From assembly GCF_000378485.1 (NCBI RefSeq), contig NZ_KB899972.1, forward strand, positions 203,772 through 267,771: 64,000 nt of DNA, written 5' to 3'. The notes beneath the pieces were generated by a model. The model did no database searches. It was given only the letters and a program-made list of their open reading frames with translations, and was not told the origin of the DNA. Both the position numbers and the translations under genes were made by a program. Source of the DNA: Flavobacterium rivuli WB 3.3-2 = DSM 21788 (GTDB lineage Bacteria > Bacteroidota > Bacteroidia > Flavobacteriales > Flavobacteriaceae). Below are positions 63,787 through 64,000 of this stretch, one piece after another (positions within the stretch are counted from its first letter, which is position 1; the number at the start of each line of letters is the position of its first letter).

Positions 63787-64000
63787 GAGCGTACATAAGC
63801 TTACAGGTTATTAGTACTACTCGACTATGACATTACTGCCTTTACATCTATAGCCTATCAACGTGGTCATCTTCCACGACCTTTAAAAGAAATCTCATCT
63901 TGTGGTGGGTTTCGCGCTTATATGCTTTCAGCGCTTATCCCTTCCAAACGTAGCTACTCTGCGATGCTCCTGGCGGAACAACAGATACACCAGAGGTTTG
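63787..64000 (-). rRNA. rrl: 23S ribosomal RNA, 3' end (partial)
   Basis: On the minus strand the sequence contains the conserved 23S 3' region: CGGAACAACAGA/TCTGTTGTTCCGCCAGGAG-type block near 63980, GGGATAAGCGCTGAAAGCAT near 63930, and the end TACTAATAACCTGTAAGC near 63800. The gene continues beyond the window. About 140 bases separate it from 5S, with no tRNA between. The 3' end position is approximate. Confidence 0.93.

Overview
The window looks like chromosomal DNA of a member of the Bacteroidota, most likely Flavobacteriaceae (Flavobacterium or a close relative). The signs are a low-to-moderate GC content, Bacteroidota-type promoters (TTG, about 19 nt, TAnnTTTG), a secreted Kelch protein with a type IX secretion C-terminal sorting domain, lipoproteins with acidic residues after the lipobox cysteine, a flavobacterial DnaJ with half a zinc centre, and GldL-like transmembrane hairpins. 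No prophage, CRISPR array or intact transposon was seen.

Layout. 1-6.2 kb: a LacI-type regulator (cut by the left edge) divergent from two secreted GH3 glycosidases, with a CG-centred palindrome between them. 6.5-10.6 kb: a retropepsin-like/RimK fusion, small membrane proteins, a DUF1801 protein and an old-yellow-enzyme oxidoreductase. 10.7-13.8 kb (minus): hutH and the NAD(P)HX repair enzyme. 13.8-19.1 kb: the threonine operon, with a strong promoter, a Thr/Ile-rich leader peptide, a candidate attenuator, thrA (fused aspartokinase/homoserine dehydrogenase), thrB, a small antitoxin-like gene and thrC. 19.3-23.3 kb: gcvT, an S41 protease and a YebC family protein. 23.3-25.8 kb: dispersed repeats, then an ECF sigma factor, a probable anti-sigma protein and a DUF4097-like surface protein. 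26-34.9 kb: a lipoprotein, a DUF1543 protein, an Lrp regulator divergent from a PLP sulfur amino-acid enzyme, the Kelch/T9SS protein and an S9 peptidase.

35.1-36.5 kb holds a small cassette: a PadR regulator, a HAAS-like protein fused to a two-helix membrane hairpin with the motif FKIMHWP, and two free-standing copies of the same hairpin, both under 60 residues. A fifth gene at 8.3 kb encodes a close relative that keeps a glutamate in helix 2, as GldL does. I consider this the best candidate for an undescribed system.

36.5-41.7 kb: a MarR/nitroreductase/YceI operon divergent from two thioredoxin-fold proteins and a rhodanese, then trxB. A tRNA-Pro at 41.9 kb borders an accessory region (42-50.4 kb). 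It holds an AraC regulator divergent from a minus-strand oxidoreductase operon (aldo/keto reductases, flavodoxin, cupin, alcohol dehydrogenase, carboxymuconolactone decarboxylase) in which several genes carry single-base frameshifts, stops or truncations. 50.6-62.2 kb is ordinary chromosome: an ABC-F protein, a Uma2 nuclease-like protein, a degenerate DEAD-box protein, an NtrC-like regulator, a NatAB-like ABC exporter, dnaJ/grpE and a TIGR01777 protein. 62.5-63.4 kb is a scrap heap of an SDR gene, an HxlR regulator and an IS transposase. The window ends in the 5S gene and the 3' end of 23S rRNA, both on the minus strand.

All functional calls are from reading the sequence and knowledge of families. 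No database search was run.
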